Positions 44,956-58,440 of a stretch of 64,000 nt of DNA are shown here, piece after piece. Below the pieces are notes generated by a model. That model saw only the letters and a list, made by a program, of their open reading frames with translations, ran no database searches and was not told where the DNA came from. The DNA is from Isoetes taiwanensis (lineage: Eukaryota > Streptophyta > Lycopodiopsida > Isoetales > Isoetaceae), in assembly GCA_021234155.1 (NCBI GenBank), contig JAJEKV010000039.1:376001-440000 (forward strand). The letters run 5' to 3'. The position numbers were made by a program, and so were the translations under genes. Numbering within the stretch: position 1 is the first letter of the stretch; each line of letters begins with the position of its first letter.

Positions 44956-45880
44956 TGTGACCACATCTTTTGTTCTTTTTGCATGCTTTTCCTTACATTG
45001 GGTCTTTTATCTTTATAAAGTTTCATAGTATATCTTTTGTAGATGAGAAGTGGACATGTCATAGAGCTCATCGTGTATATCTGGCTTCAAAAGATACAAT
45101 GTTTGTCTGTCTGGTCTTGAAACAGAAAGCTTTCTTCATTTATTGTGACCACACCTTTTGCTCTTTTTGCATGTTTTTTTTGCATTGGCCTTCTATCTTT
45201 ATAAGGTTTCATAACATATTGTTTGTGAATGAGAAGTGGGACATGTCACAGGCTCAATGGTGAATATTTGGCTTCTAAAATTGCAATGTTTGCCTAGGCA
45301 CCAAATAACCCCCCAATTAGGCTATCAGGAAATTTAAATCCAAGCTTTCAACTATTTTTATCCAATAGAGACCGTATTCTGGAGATTATGTCCAAAATTG
45401 GAAGTTATTCTCAGTCAAAATTTTCTTGCTACTAATTTTTACGTGGGACTGGGTTCTATGGACCAGTAATGGTCTGCAGCTTGGACTGGACACAAAAAAC
45501 TTCCTTCATTTATTGTGACCACATCTTTTGTTCATTTTGCATGTTTTTTTTTGCATTGGACTTCTATCTTTATAAGGTTTCATAACATATTTTTTTGTGA
45601 ATGAGAAGTGGGACATGTCATAGGCTCAATGGTGAATATTTGGCTTCTAAAATTGCCATGTTTGCCTAGGCACCAAATAACCCTCCAATTAGGCTATCAA
45701 AGAATCATATCCAATCTTTCAATTATTTTTATCCAATAGAGGCCATAGTGTGGAGATTATATCCAAAATTGGAGGTTATTCTCAGTCAAAATTTTCTTGC
45801 TACAAATTCTTACGTGGGACTGGGTTCTGTGGACCAGTAATGGTCTGCCGCTTGGACTGAACACAATGGGACCCAAACAA
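44956..45880 (-). repeat. LINE 3'-UTR-like tandem units (370-bp period)
   Basis: Three units begin TGTGACCACA at 44956 (partial), 45144 and 45514. The last two are about 370 bp and closely similar through GGGACTGGGTTCT-TGGACC. The third runs straight into the minus-strand LINE 3' end at 45880-46340. A shorter copy ending in a 27-base poly-A lies at 59512-59696, so the repeat behaves as a LINE 3' end. Confidence 0.75.
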
Positions 45881-46340
45881 AAAGAGAGCAGCAAGTGTAT
45901 TACTGTGAGGATTAAAAAACCCCCGCCCCGAAGGGTTTTCGAGGGAAAAACTTTAGCAATAATAAGTATGCTGATACACTGTACAATTGTATAGGACAAT
46001 TCAATACTGTCCCGGAGGATACAACTGAGTCCGTATATTCGTAACCTCCTGGGGGTATGACCCCAACAAGCCCACAGACGCCGTATCCAATAACTCATGC
46101 AATGGCTGGTCAGGCACAACTAACCGAACATATCGCGCTCGGATATGGGCAAAGGCTGGGCAGATCTGGAGGGCATGACATTCATCTTCAATAGAGCCCT
46201 GGTGGCAACACTAGCAAAGCCTATCCTCCCGTGCTTCCTGAGTTCAACGCCCTGTCTCAATGTGGAGACGATGTGCACCCGCGCGAATGGAAGCTATGAG
46301 TCCGTGCTTCTTCATGGGAAAATGGGTGTACAAGTACTAG
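45881..46340 (-). pseudogene. LINE ORF2 C-terminus (CCHC-type) and 3' UTR, minus strand
   Basis: The minus strand from about 46310 reads LIASIRAGAHRLHIETGR, then after a stop a cysteine motif and GSIEDECHALQICPAFAHIR, the C-terminal cysteine/histidine domain of plant LINEs. It contains at least two in-frame stops. The 3' UTR continues into the tandem units at lower coordinates. Confidence 0.75.
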
Positions 46341-46344
46341 TGTG

Positions 46345-47280
46345 GGCCTCTCTTGAGCCTAGGATTGACTTGCTGCTGATAGTGTGCTATCTTAACGGCC
46401 TATACTCTAGAGGACATGCAACGTCACCTGGATGCTCTTGACACTTTTTGCCAATTCACTGGCATGCGAGTTAATTTGGCCAAAACTAGGGTGTTGCTAG
46501 TTTCGTCATCCCGTCAGCCAAGGCTTCCCTCATTCACTTTACCAGAGGTGGCTTCGGCCTACAAGTACTTGGGGACTGAGTTCTCTACTACCACCCACTG
46601 GGATGCTGCCATCAGGTTGCGTGTTATGGCAGGTCAAAAAGCACTATATGCTATGCAGAGCAACAGCCACAAGGCAGAGTTATATGCCTGGGGCCACCAG
46701 TCACACCTGTTTAGGGCCTTGGTCGAGTCGGTTCTCCTGTATGGGGCAGAAGTGTGGGGTCCGGTGATATCCCTCACCACCTGGAATGATCTCGAGCAGG
46801 TGTAGAAAACCTTCTTGGCACAAGCCCTTGGGGTAAAGTCCACAGTTCTATACCAGATCCTACTCCAGGAGACAGGTTTTCTACCCCTTCAACAGGCTGC
46901 ATTGAAATGCCATATTATTTACTTCCAGAAGGTGGTCGCTATGGGTGATACACGTTTGCCCAACCTTGCTTTGGCCGTAGCAATGGGTTCCCAATGCCTC
47001 AAAGCCTACTGGAAGGACAAGCAAGTTTAGTGGTTCTCACGTTGTGATGTACAGGCAAACAGATGCGTACAGGTACGGACAAAGAAGGATCACAATGCAC
47101 TAAAGCTGTACCTAGATGCTAGTTTCCTTCGCAAGCTCTGGGATGCAGATGCGACCTAACCGGCGCTGTTAGACCTCCAGAGATAGCCTTCTCTCTTCTT
47201 CTCCCAGAAAAATACGTATAATTCTGAGGTTGACATCGTCAGCATTACTCCAATACTACTGATTACCGACTGTCCTGATG
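46345..47280 (+). pseudogene. LINE reverse transcriptase fragment, plus strand (inverted relative to its own 3' end)
   Basis: 46416-46805 encodes the RT palm/thumb end: DALDTFCQFTGMRVNLAKTR, then YKYLGTEF and FRALVESVLLYGAEVWGP. The frame continues after a stop at 46803 with FLAQALGVKS and LQETGFLPLQQAALKCHIIY (46815-47030). The catalytic ADD-like site upstream (about 46370-46385) is decayed. LINE order is RT then CCHC, yet the CCHC part lies on the opposite strand immediately to the left. Confidence 0.8.
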
Positions 47281-47891
47281 ATGTGATACGTCCTAAGCAT
47301 GCCTCGTATAGCCTGTATATTGCATTCTACAAGTCAATGGAGGTCCCCAGCTACTGCAATCTGTCTTGTCTCGGGGCACTGTGTCAAAAATTTTTGCAAA
47401 ATGCACGAAACAACAGTACAGGTTTTGCCGGCGATTCCTGCTATCCTCGATCAGTGTGTGCGCAGAGTGAAGATATGATCAGAAGGGAGTAATATCTTGT
47501 TTATCTGAATGTGAATTGTTATTTTTCTCTGACGGGATATTTTACATTTGTGACTCTCTCCCTTCCTCCTTCCCTCTCTCTCTCTCTCGTCGGCCACATG
47601 CTTGGCAAAAGGAAGCACAAAAGGAGGTAAAACATGGAAGCAAGCTGGTCTTTTATTCAAAAAATGATTCAAAGAATGCATTCTAGTTGTGGAGTAGAAA
47701 CTCAAAACTCAGCTTCACGGATGAGCATTGCAGTGTAATCCAATTCTTAGTTTTTGTCACGCGAAGCGTGTTTCTGGTCTATTTTTGGGTCTATTTTCGT
47801 GTTTTTTCGTGTTGATACATTTAGAAAAAAAAAATTCTTGTTTTTTAGTTAAACACACCTTTTACTCTTTTGCATGTTTTTTTTTTTTTTT
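47281..47891. other. Intergenic between LINE and segmental duplication
   Basis: Contains CT-rich low complexity (47560-47590) and a T-rich tract with a LINE-tail-like CTTTTGCATG near 47865. No gene recognised. Confidence 0.45.
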
Positions 47892-50242
47892 TTTTTATTA
47901 TAAAGAATGATTTTCTCTTGGGTGCATGTCCCTAGTGATTCGGTGGTTGTAGGGATCTAGGGCAATTTGGCTTCATCAATGTAAGATGTTCCATGCGGAT
48001 TGCTCAGACAAATGTACTTTATGGCCCATGGTTGGATTTAAAGTGGAAAATGGTATGTGGCTTGCCAAAAAAGGCAGGACACTGTTGGAAATAAAGTTAT
48101 GATGTAGTTTACATGGTTTTCAATTTGTATAAATCGTTTTTAGCAATTCTTTTGTGTGATCAATGCTTTGAATATTATATCTGGCTTTCCTAAAGAAAAT
48201 GTGAAGGACTGTGCTCTCTGGCCATATTAATTCTGATGGCATGTATAATTTTGCAACAAAGTGGGGTGGATCCGAAAAGATGGGAATGATGGTGGTTTCT
48301 ACATTTGTATCTGAGGGGGTAAAGAAAATACAAAAATACATCCGGTGAAAGAAAAAAAAACTTATACAGAAAAAGCCCTAATCTCTGAACTAGGGTTTTA
48401 TGATCCGACTTCATGACTTGGTGGACACGAAAAAGTGGCGCAGATGAGTCGAATGCAAAGCAGGTCTCCACATCGTTGGGAGTAATCCGGCACTTTGGCA
48501 TGAGAACTGGATTTACACATACAGACGGCAGTCGGTTCCCATGTAGAAATTCAATCCATGGAATGGCATGGGCTGAGTGTTGTTTCGGCTATGCTCTTTT
48601 GTCACTGAAGATTGATGGCTACATGCCCATGGTAACGGATTAAGGAAGATACCATGTCTGCGAAGAAGAAAAATTATTTTAAAACAGTGGTGGCTCTTGG
48701 TAGGAAACTAGATTCAGAAATTGCCAAGGCAGAAACATGTTGTGGTTACTTGTGTTGATAATAATGTGCAAATTACAGATCCAGACTCTTACTGCACAAG
48801 GCGAAACTAAAAAAGCTGGATCTAAGGTGGATCTGAATGAAGGGAAGCAGAATATTACATCTATTCGCTCTGTCAAGATTACAAGCATTGCTGCTCAAGA
48901 TAATGCCATGCAAAATCGATCATATCAGGTTTGAATGTTGCATATTTTGCATTCATTAAAATTTTGAGGATTAGACCATTTATGAGAGGGAAAACAAATG
49001 CAAAAGTTGCAGATAATGGTAACACTTAAGATCTGATCGTCATACTTATGTTTATCTTGTATTCTTATAGATTGTTGTTGCTTTAAATAAACATGTTCTA
49101 TGCTTTCTTAGCCTAATATGTCACATGTTCCTATTTATAGGAATGATATTGTGTGAACAGATGATCAATATTTGCCAAAATTGAGACAGGATTACATGGC
49201 TTAGAATACTGCGATAATAACAATAGTTGCAGGGCATTCTAGATTGATTCTTCTAAGGATTTTTCCTATTGAAAAAAAGCTTCCAGCATGCATACTAGTC
49301 ATAGTTTCCCTCGTGTGTGTCATAGCACATTAAGGGCATTTTCTAAAGTGCATTAGAGTGCTGATCTTTTTGCATAAATAATTGCAGAAGTTTACCCACT
49401 ACTAATGGGTTTTGTCTAGAGTGATTTGCAGGTTCTTTTTAGACTAAAGGAAAGTAAATTAATGGATATACTGGTCTAGATATGATTTGATAAAATCTGC
49501 AGCTGATAGGATATATGTAAATACATGTATTCCAGCACATGAAAAGTCTAGATCTGATGTTTTTCTTATCCAAATAGCCTATATGATATCGAGCGAATGG
49601 TTTTCCAGTAAAGAAAGAGTTAGATCATGAATATAATAGCATCTGCAAGTTGTAAGCAGTAAATTATAAATATCTATTTTGCGTTTCTGTTAACAAGCAA
49701 GGTGAAGGGCGAAGAGCCCAAGGAATCTAAGCTTACCTGCTAGTGCTTAGGGCTTTACCCTGATTAAGGCTAACAGTCCTCTGGTTTACTGCAGGTAACG
49801 GGATTCCTTGCTCCCTGGTTGTTTTCACATATTGTTCTATTTCATTTAGTGTGGAAGCTGATTCCATGACAAGATTGAACGTCAAGACAAAGGTTTCATG
49901 ACAAGAAATGTCAAGACAAAAGGATATAAAAACAGGATGTATTCTAAAACTTCTTGAATGTAATGTGAGCCGATTTTATTTGGAAATAGTAGAACAATTT
50001 GACTTGGTTAACCTTAGGCATTGGATCGTATGGTCTTACAGATTTTGTATAAACATTTGGATAATTTATGATATGGCATGGATTTGATTCTTTCTTGTAT
50101 CTTTTGGATTTTCTATTTGTAACCAGGTTGAGGCTTAGGTTGGCATGCACCTGTTCCAATCTAAGGCTGCTAATTGTACCTGAAAATGGTCTTTGAAAAA
50201 GTCCATTGAATGGTAAAAAGTCTGTTTAAAATGGATTGAAGG
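47892..50242 (+). repeat. Segmental duplication, copy 1 (2.35 kb)
   Basis: From TTATTATAAAGAATGATTTTC to AAAATGGATTGAAGG this segment is repeated at 50755-52403 plus 58740-59510. Between the two copies lie about 500 unrelated bases. Copy 1 keeps the uninterrupted site (A49468/T49469) for Helitron H2. It carries one well-formed exon candidate (48779-48928) and a second exon-like segment at 49706-49741 (CAAG/GTGAAGGGCGAAGAG through a TAG). Confidence 0.9.
48779..48928 (+). other. Exon candidate, exactly 50 codons, in the duplicated segment
   Basis: Bounded by ATTACAG and CAG/GTTTG. One frame is open across all 150 bases: IQTLTAQGETKKAGSKVDLN then EGKQNITSIRSVKITSIAAQ and a short end. Copy 2 (51733-51865) has lost 17 bases in the middle and is frameshifted. 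I do not recognise the protein. It may be a fragment of a host gene carried into repeats. Confidence 0.4.
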
Positions 50243-50754
50243 TTTTTTTTTGCTTTACTCAGTTCTCTAGTTATACTAGAGACCTTAATCCTGGTTACCT
50301 TCATATTTCAGGTGTAATCATTGTTTTATTAACGATATTGATCTTTGCATAGACTCGTAATGAGGATTTTGACACAAACAATCAGTGGATAAAGGAGCTA
50401 GTTTATCTCAAATACAACGAGAGCAACACTTATAGCCTCTCTTTTGCAGGCAGATTAAAAGGTACATTCTTTTGTCATTTTCAAAAGAAAACAATTCAAG
50501 TGATAAGAGTAAGTTATTGGATTGTAGACCACGCTTGGGTTTTTGGATATAAGTTTTACCAAGCATGGTTGTAAATAATAAAAACGGATATATAACCTTT
50601 TTTGCCATTGGGCTACTAGAGTATACAATTATAGGAGGGGTAGGGCCTTGTTGGTGCAACAAGGTCCTACTCTCCTTGTTGTCACCAATTTCAATGAAAA
50701 GCAAAACTGGTTTAAACACCACAAGGCCCCCTAACCTACGGAAGGAGGAAGGGT
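50243..50754. other. Spacer between the two duplicate copies
   Basis: About 500 bases, no recognised gene or repeat. Confidence 0.5.
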
Positions 50755-52403
50755 TTTTTATTATAAAGAATGATTTTCTCTTGGGTGCATGTCCCTAGTG
50801 ATTCGGTGGTTGTAGGGATCTAGGGCAATTTGGCTTCATCAATGTAAGATGTTCCATGCGGATTGCTCAGACAAATGTACTTTATGGCCCATGGTTGGAT
50901 TTAAAGTGGAAAATGGTATGGGGCTTGCCAAAAAAGGCAGGACACTGTTGGAAATAAAGTTATGATGTAGTTTACATGGTTTTCAATTTGTATAAATCGT
51001 TTTTAGCAATTCTTTTGTGTGATCAATGCTTTGAATATTATATCTGGCTTTCCTAAAGAAAATGTGAAGGACTGTGCTCTCTGGCCATATTAATTCTGAT
51101 GGCATGATAATTTTGCAACAGTGGTTGGAGTTCTCCCGAAAGATGGGAATGATGGTGGTTTCTACATTTGTATACAGGGGTAAAGAAAAATACAAAAATA
51201 CATCTGGTGAAAGAAAAAAACTTGTACAGGAAAAAGCCCTAATCTCTGTTGAACTAGGGTTTCGTGATCTGACTTCATGACTTGGTGGACACGAAAAGTG
51301 GCGCAGTGAGCCGAATGCAAAGCAGGTCTCCACATCGTTGGGAGTAATCCGGCACTTTGGCATGAGAACTGGATTTACACATACAGACGGCAGTCGGTTC
51401 CCATGTAGAAATTCAATCCATGGAATGGCATGGGCTGAGTGTTGTTTCGGCTATGCTCTTTTGTCACTGAAGATTGATGGCTACATGCCCATGGTAACGG
51501 ATTAAGGAAGGAAGGAAGGAAGGAAGTTACTTTTATCGTCCACGGAGACCAATCGGTCTATGGGACCCAATACAAAAACGCAGCAAGCGGATTAAGGAAG
51601 ATACCATGTCTGCGAAGAAGAAAAATTATTTTAAAACAGTGGTGGCTCTTGGTAGGAAACTAGATTCAGAAATTGCCAAGGCAGAAACATGTTGTGGTTA
51701 CTTGTGTTGATAATAATGTGCAAATTACAGATCCAGACTCTTACTGCACAAGGCGAAACTAAAAAAGCTGAATGAAGGGAAGCAGAATATTACATCTATT
51801 CGCTCTGTCAAGATTACAAGCATTGCTGCTCAAGATAATGCCATGCAAAATCGATCATATCAGGTTTGAATGTTGCATATTTTGCATTCATTAAAATTTT
51901 GAGGATTAGACCATTTATGAGAGGGAAAACAAATGCAAAAGTTGCAGATAATGGTAACACTTAAGATCTGATCGTCATACTTATGTTTATCTTGTATTCT
52001 TATAGATTGTTGTTGCTTTAAATAAACATGTTCTATGCTTTCTTAGCCTAATATGTCACATGTTCCTATTTATAGGAATGATATTGTGTGAACAGATTAT
52101 CAATATTTGCCAAAATTGAGACAGGATTACATGGCTTAGAATACTGCGATAATAACAATAGTTGCAGGACATTCTAGATCGATTCTTCTAAGGATTTTTC
52201 CTATTGAAAAAAAGCTTCCAGCATGCATACTAGTCATAGTTTCCCTCGTGTGTGTCATAGCACATTAAGGGCATTTTCTAAAGTGCATTAGAGTGCTGAT
52301 CTTTTTGCATAAATAATTGCAGAAGTTTACCCACTACTAATGGGTTTTGTCTAGAGTGATTTGCAGGTTCTTTTTAGACTAAAGGAAAGTAAATTAATGG
52401 ATA
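50755..52403 (+). repeat. Segmental duplication, copy 2, left part
   Basis: Matches 47892-49468 with substitutions and small indels, and is interrupted at 52403/52404 by Helitron H2. It contains a 77-bp insertion (51511-51587) absent from copy 1. Confidence 0.9.
51511..51587 (-). mobile_element. 77-bp retroposed fragment with 13-bp target duplication
   Basis: CGGATTAAGGAAG is duplicated at 51498-51510 and 51588-51600. Copy 1 has the empty site. On the minus strand the insert contains TATTGGGTCCCATAGACC, similar to the LINE 3' UTR near 45890, and ends in a CTTCC repeat, as expected for a target-primed LINE or SINE tail. Confidence 0.75.
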
Positions 52404-55400
52404 CTAGTTATAGTGCCCGGCGTTGCCGGGCTTTAGTAACAACTTGATAGGCGAGGGGAGGAAGGAGATTGTTGACAGTTGGCTAGGAAATGTGGCTTTT
52501 TGGGAAAGAAGGAGCAAGAGGGTACTATAGAGCAACCCTTTAAGATTCATGGATGAAGATAAAAGCCTATTGTGCACAAAATTATGAATTTCATCTCAGA
52601 TGTTGAACTGTAAGTATGTTATAGTATGTTTAACTTAGATGCAATGAAAAGGCATGTTGTAATGTACAATGTTAATTGACTAAAGCATATAGTTCCAAGA
52701 GAATTATGAAAAAGCATCATGAATTGTATTGTATACAAATTCCAAATGTGTATTTATACTAACAGATTGAACAAACAACTTGATATTCTTCTCAATAGCA
52801 AATTTAAATTTGCACCATACATTGCCTATGCTTCACAACAATGTCTTGTATTTGGGTTAACAAACAACCGACAATGTCCTATATTAGGGTTAACATAGTT
52901 GAAATTTGGACGCTTGCTCGACGGGTTCTTTCCTAGCAATGTTATCCACTATAAATGTATTGCATATAGATTTCGGACCAAGCAATGGTCCAATAGCAAT
53001 ATGAGATTGCATGTTTTCTTGTTTTCTGTTCATTTATCTTACCATGCATCTTTGACTCATTTATCTTACCATGCATCTTTGACTGGTATGGCTGAATTAT
53101 GCATCACAATGGACCATGAAATAAGTCTGAATTATGAAGAGCACCATGGTACATTCTGGTCTGGATGAATTATGGCGAAATGTCAGGGAATTTGAAACAG
53201 TTGAAATTGAACTCTGCAAAATTGTGATGCCAATTTTTTTACTGTTAAGATGATCAAAACATGCAGCAATTTAAGCCTGCAAAACAGGCAGCAATTTAAG
53301 CTTGAAAAAATCTAAGACAATGCATTATAATAACCAACCAACAACTGTCTCAACAACAAATCATATGTTGCAGCTTGCAGACCGATCAAATAGTTCCAAG
53401 ATATATTTGATTCATGTTCAGCCATAACTGGTCTACATCATGCTGCATCCATACAACTTGCCTCCACCAGATGTTGCCAGCAATCAATATCAGATATAGG
53501 CTATATTACAATCAATTGGCTGCATAACCAACAGAGCTGTTTGGGAAGTTACCATCAGATTTGCATGTTCTATTTCAGAAAGATTCGTCATGATGACGGG
53601 CACATGAAGCTAAAACTTTCGCCCCAATCTGCACCATAGTAGCCATTGTTAAGCAGGATCAACATCTTGGATGCCATTTCTCCTATTCCATGCATGTCTA
53701 TCCAGAATAGGAAGGCATAAACTCTTTCTCATATCATACTGCCATGACTGCACATGAATAAGAGAGTGAGATTAGAAGCTCCTAAATGCCTTTGTATCAG
53801 GGATTTAGTTATTTTAATCAGAATAACAACAACGATGGTAAGAGAATGATGGCGAGCCAAATGTATTATTTGCTAGCAATACACCTATAGTTGAAACTTC
53901 TCCCTTGCATATGTGATGAGGGTCCTGTTGACGGATATGAGTCAATCGTTCCATGATGACAATTTCCATGGACTTGCATGCATTTTGAACACCAATAGAG
54001 TGGGTTGTTTACATTCCAGTTTCTATTGTATACAGGACAGACCAAATGTGAATACAATAGACTATGCCAGTTCTAACAAAGCTGAAAGACAAAGATGGTG
54101 ATCTACCACAGGCCATAAGTGCTATAGCACAATCGCATTCAACTTGGTGCTAGAGCATGGTCTCTGCACCCATGAACACTTCTGAACATACCAAGAAGGC
54201 TGCAAATTTTGCATTTGCTACCTTTTAAACATTTCAATCATCCTCTAGAAGCTTTGCAATTTATGCAACTCCTAATACCTCTAAACTTTGTGCTCTAGTT
54301 TCATACAGATATTATGATATGCTGGATTTATGTCACAAATCTAAGTTTGAAATAAGAAAGAGAGTAGTCACCACATAAATCCTTAACTTGCTTGCTCGGC
54401 TCCATTGGCTGATGTAGGCTCATTTTCCCAAGACAACTGCCAGATCTTTGAGTTGTTCTTTGAAGGAGATGACCAGATACCATGCCGTACTCCAATATCG
54501 TAGGGCTAAAAAGCAGTTAAATCAAATTAGTATACATCTTATGCCTGTAATGACACTAACTTATTTTTGCCCTTGCAAGAGTATCACAAATTCTGATAAA
54601 AAATATACATTCTAAATAATATGATATACAATGATACAAATGTAAACATGATAAATGCCATCAACCATTTGATAGTTACTAAGTTATACTTGAAGGAAGC
54701 TGTGAAATTAGGACAAAGCAATTGTCCAGGCTAAATAATCATCAAGATATGGGAGGGTATTTACAAAACTTCTATTTTGAGCAGCAAATCCAACTGCACA
54801 TGCAAATGTTAAACTCATCGAAGGACATTGCCTATTGTTCTAAACAGTTTCTCATTCTTCTGTGTTGTCCTTTTGAGCTGCCTCCAATAATAAATGCATA
54901 TAATATCTTGAGCACATCAAATACAAAAGAATCTAGAAGAGAGGACCTTAGACAAAGTAAACAATAGAGTCTAGAGGAAACCGAAGACCTTTGAATAAAG
55001 AGTTTTGGCAAGGTGCTTTCATGATCCAGTTTTATGCTCTGTCCAAAAGTTATGTTGCTACATCCAAGCTATAACCACAAATTCCATAAGCACTTCTAGT
55101 TTGCATGGTTACTTTTGTGCTGAAGAACATAAGCCTTTCATGGATTTTGCGACTGCTAATTTATCTTCCTAGCAAGATGACATCGATAGGCAGTTGCTTG
55201 GTGCGCTTGTGAGGAGAATAAAAGAATCAGCCTATTTGGAGCTGCGTCAACGACCAAGGAACTTGTTTCTGAAAGGTTAAAGATGGTTAGTCTACAGATG
55301 AATGCAATTAGTGGCCTAATATATATTATTCTAGATTTGTTGTTGAAGGCACTTGGCATACAGTTGGATAATTAGTAGTATACCATTGAAAAGTTCTACC

Positions 55401-57167
55401 GAAGCATTTATTTTTCATGCACATGAGCGATTGAAGCAGGAACTGGTTTGGATCTGCTGTTCATGGCTACCCGTACTGCTATTTATGGCTAAAATATGAA
55501 GCTCGAATGGACAAAGTAAGAGCCAAAGCTATTCTCTACACAAATATTGTAAGAGAAAATTATGCGCCTCTGAGCAACCGATTGGAGAAAAGAATAAATA
55601 GGGAACCATCAACCGACTGGAAAAAAGAATAAATGGGGGACCAAAATCCTATATTTCCAGGATGGAGAACAACACACATTATAACCATATCAAAATCAAA
55701 CACTTGTGGAATGCACTATTGCTAATTTGGCAGGTGTTTTAGAAAGAATACCTGAAGGTTTCCCACTGCATAACGTAATGAAGGGATGGTTGGTCTGAAG
55801 CAATCCCACAGACTGGATTTCTACTACCTGCAAGAAGATATTATTGTCAAAATGTACTTGTAATATAACTCAAATATAACCAAGAGACCTTATGTAGTAG
55901 AAGAAAACATGGCAACTTCCTAAGAAATGACGTGCAAATATCATTAACTCCTTCTACCTGACCTAGCTCTCAGACCCTACCGTACATGACCTGAAGATTG
56001 GTCTGCAATGCTTATGAGTCCATATTTTTTTTCATCCGGGGGGACACAACTGCACAACTCAAACATCTAGCAATCATTATGTATAAGAAAGAAATTATCA
56101 TCGGCAAGATCATAATTCTTATTGCAAGAACATGCAATCTGACAGTTTTAAAGAAAGAAAAGCAAGCTGGAAACAACATACCTTAGGTCTGCAAATATTA
56201 CTATATTTTTTTAATTGATTTGGCTCTCAGGCCCTAAAGGCCCTAAAGCAACGCTTATGAAGCCACTATAATTCATCGAAGAGAAAGAACTCTACCCAAC
56301 TCAAAGAAACGTGTTGTAAAATACATCTCTGTCTATCTTACCTTATCAGATCCCCAAATGCCCCTACTTTCTTCTCTATAAATGCTGCAGAGCAAACAAC
56401 TGACATAAAGGCTGTATAATGTCCATCTTTTGCATGCTACATAGGATATGAAGAGCATTTTTTTTACGAAATGGCTACACGCGATAAAGGAAGAAAATGG
56501 GTCTGAAAAAAGAAGAGACAGAGCAGATCTATTTGGGGGGCCTAAAAAACTCCATTAAAGCAACTCAAGAATCGTGGCATACCCATCAAAGGCCATAATA
56601 GAACCACACTGGAAGTTCCAGAAAAGCTCAGCATTGTCCCATATCCTTGTAGTACAAATGGTAAAATTGTATGGGTAACTCTGAAAATACATGCTCTTCC
56701 TTTTATGCCATCTTCAACTGTTATGTCAAAGATGCATCTCCAATATATAATATATTAGTGGGCCTATTCTGAAGCAGGAGCCATCATGTGCAACATTCAG
56801 CACAATAAAATCTCTGGGCCACTGATTAATTTGGAGCCAACAGGAAAAGAATGCATGTAGATGTTTAAACTGTACAAACTCAGGAAGCCATGGGAAAAAA
56901 CTAAATGATTACAATATCAAGTACCCAACAAACCTCTAGTATCCTGGGTAAAGCATGCGTATGCAATGCGTATGCAATATTACCAGATAACTTGGAAAAT
57001 AAAAGCTTAAGAATGGCATGAAAGGAATATATATAAGCCAATACCTACTTTTAAACAAACATCAATTGCTAGCCCCTGGATCTGCCCAGATTAGACAACA
57101 AAGTTGTGTTTTGCCTACTATTTGTTTTCTCCAACCTTCATAAGCCTGCACCATAAATGATATTCCA

Positions 57168-58279
57168 AATCTGCCTCTGGGTTAATGTTATTTGGTGATG
57201 GCACATGAATCTGGTTTCTACACAAAAGTTACAATCATTTTTTTAGCCTATAAAACTATGCAAAGCACTCTGTACAAATTTAATATGATGAAACTAATAG
57301 TAAATTTAAAAACAGGAACAATCATACAGGGCCTGCTCTAAATCACCTGCCTCACTCAAATTTGTGACCATCTGCTGCAATTGAACATAAAAAATGCTAC
57401 TTCAGAAATTGCCATGGCCATCCTTTAAATATTGTGCTGCACAAAAGACAGAAGATTATCGTTAGAAAAATATGTAGAAAACATTTTTGACACTGTAGAC
57501 ATGGATTCTATGGTAATGCACAGAAAATAGATCATTGTGTCTAGAAAAATACTCAAACGGTTTTCATAATATTTCCCATTGTCTAAATCTGCTTCATTAC
57601 ACCAGCCTTCCAGCTCGGTTTTCTAACGTGGAGAAAAGTTGTTCCAGAGGCAAGAATGGCAAGAATACTCAATGGCTCTGAAGCATGGCAATCTCTATAG
57701 CCAAGTTTCAGGACGAAGCTCCAAAATCTGCCTCTGGGTTAATGTTATTTGGTGATGGCACATGAATCTGGTTTCTACACAAAAGTTACAATCATTTTTT
57801 TAGCCTATAAAACTATGCAAAGCACTCTGTACAAATTTAATATGATGAAACTAATAGTAAATTTAAAAACAGGAACAATCATACAGGGCCTGCTCTAAAT
57901 CACCTGCCTCACTCAAATTTGTGACCATCTGCTGCAATTGAACATAAAAAATGCTAATTCAGAAATTGCCATAGCCATCCTTTAAATATTGTGCTGCACA
58001 AAAGACAGAAGATTATCGTTAGAAAAATATGTAGAAAACATTTTTGACACTGTAGACATGGATTCTATGGTAATGCACAGAAAATAGATCATTGTGTCTA
58101 GAAAAATACTCAAACGGTTTTCATAATATTTCCCATTGTCTAAATCTGCTTCATTACACCAGCCTTCCAGCTCGGTTTTCTAACGTGGAAAAAAGTTGTT
58201 CCAGAGGCAAGAATGGCAAGAATACTCAATGGCTCTGGAGCATGGCAATCTCTATAGCCAAGTTTCAGGACGAAGCTCC
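57168..58279. repeat. Tandem duplication inside H2, 2 x 556 bp
   Basis: 57168-57723 and 57724-58279 are nearly identical, beginning AAATCTGCCTCTGGGTTAAT. Few substitutions (for example TACTTCAG against TAATTCAG), so the duplication is recent. Confidence 0.92.
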
Positions 58280-58440
58280 AAAAAATGTTCCACAGATTAC
58301 AAACAAATTTTGCGATTGCCATCAAAAGAAGTCTGGTGCCATTGAAACCTTAGGGAGGATCACTTACCACAGCAGACTCAAGAGAAGACAGCAGTTTTCG
58401 GCAACGAAGGCCGGGCAAAACTTGCAAAAACATATTCTTC

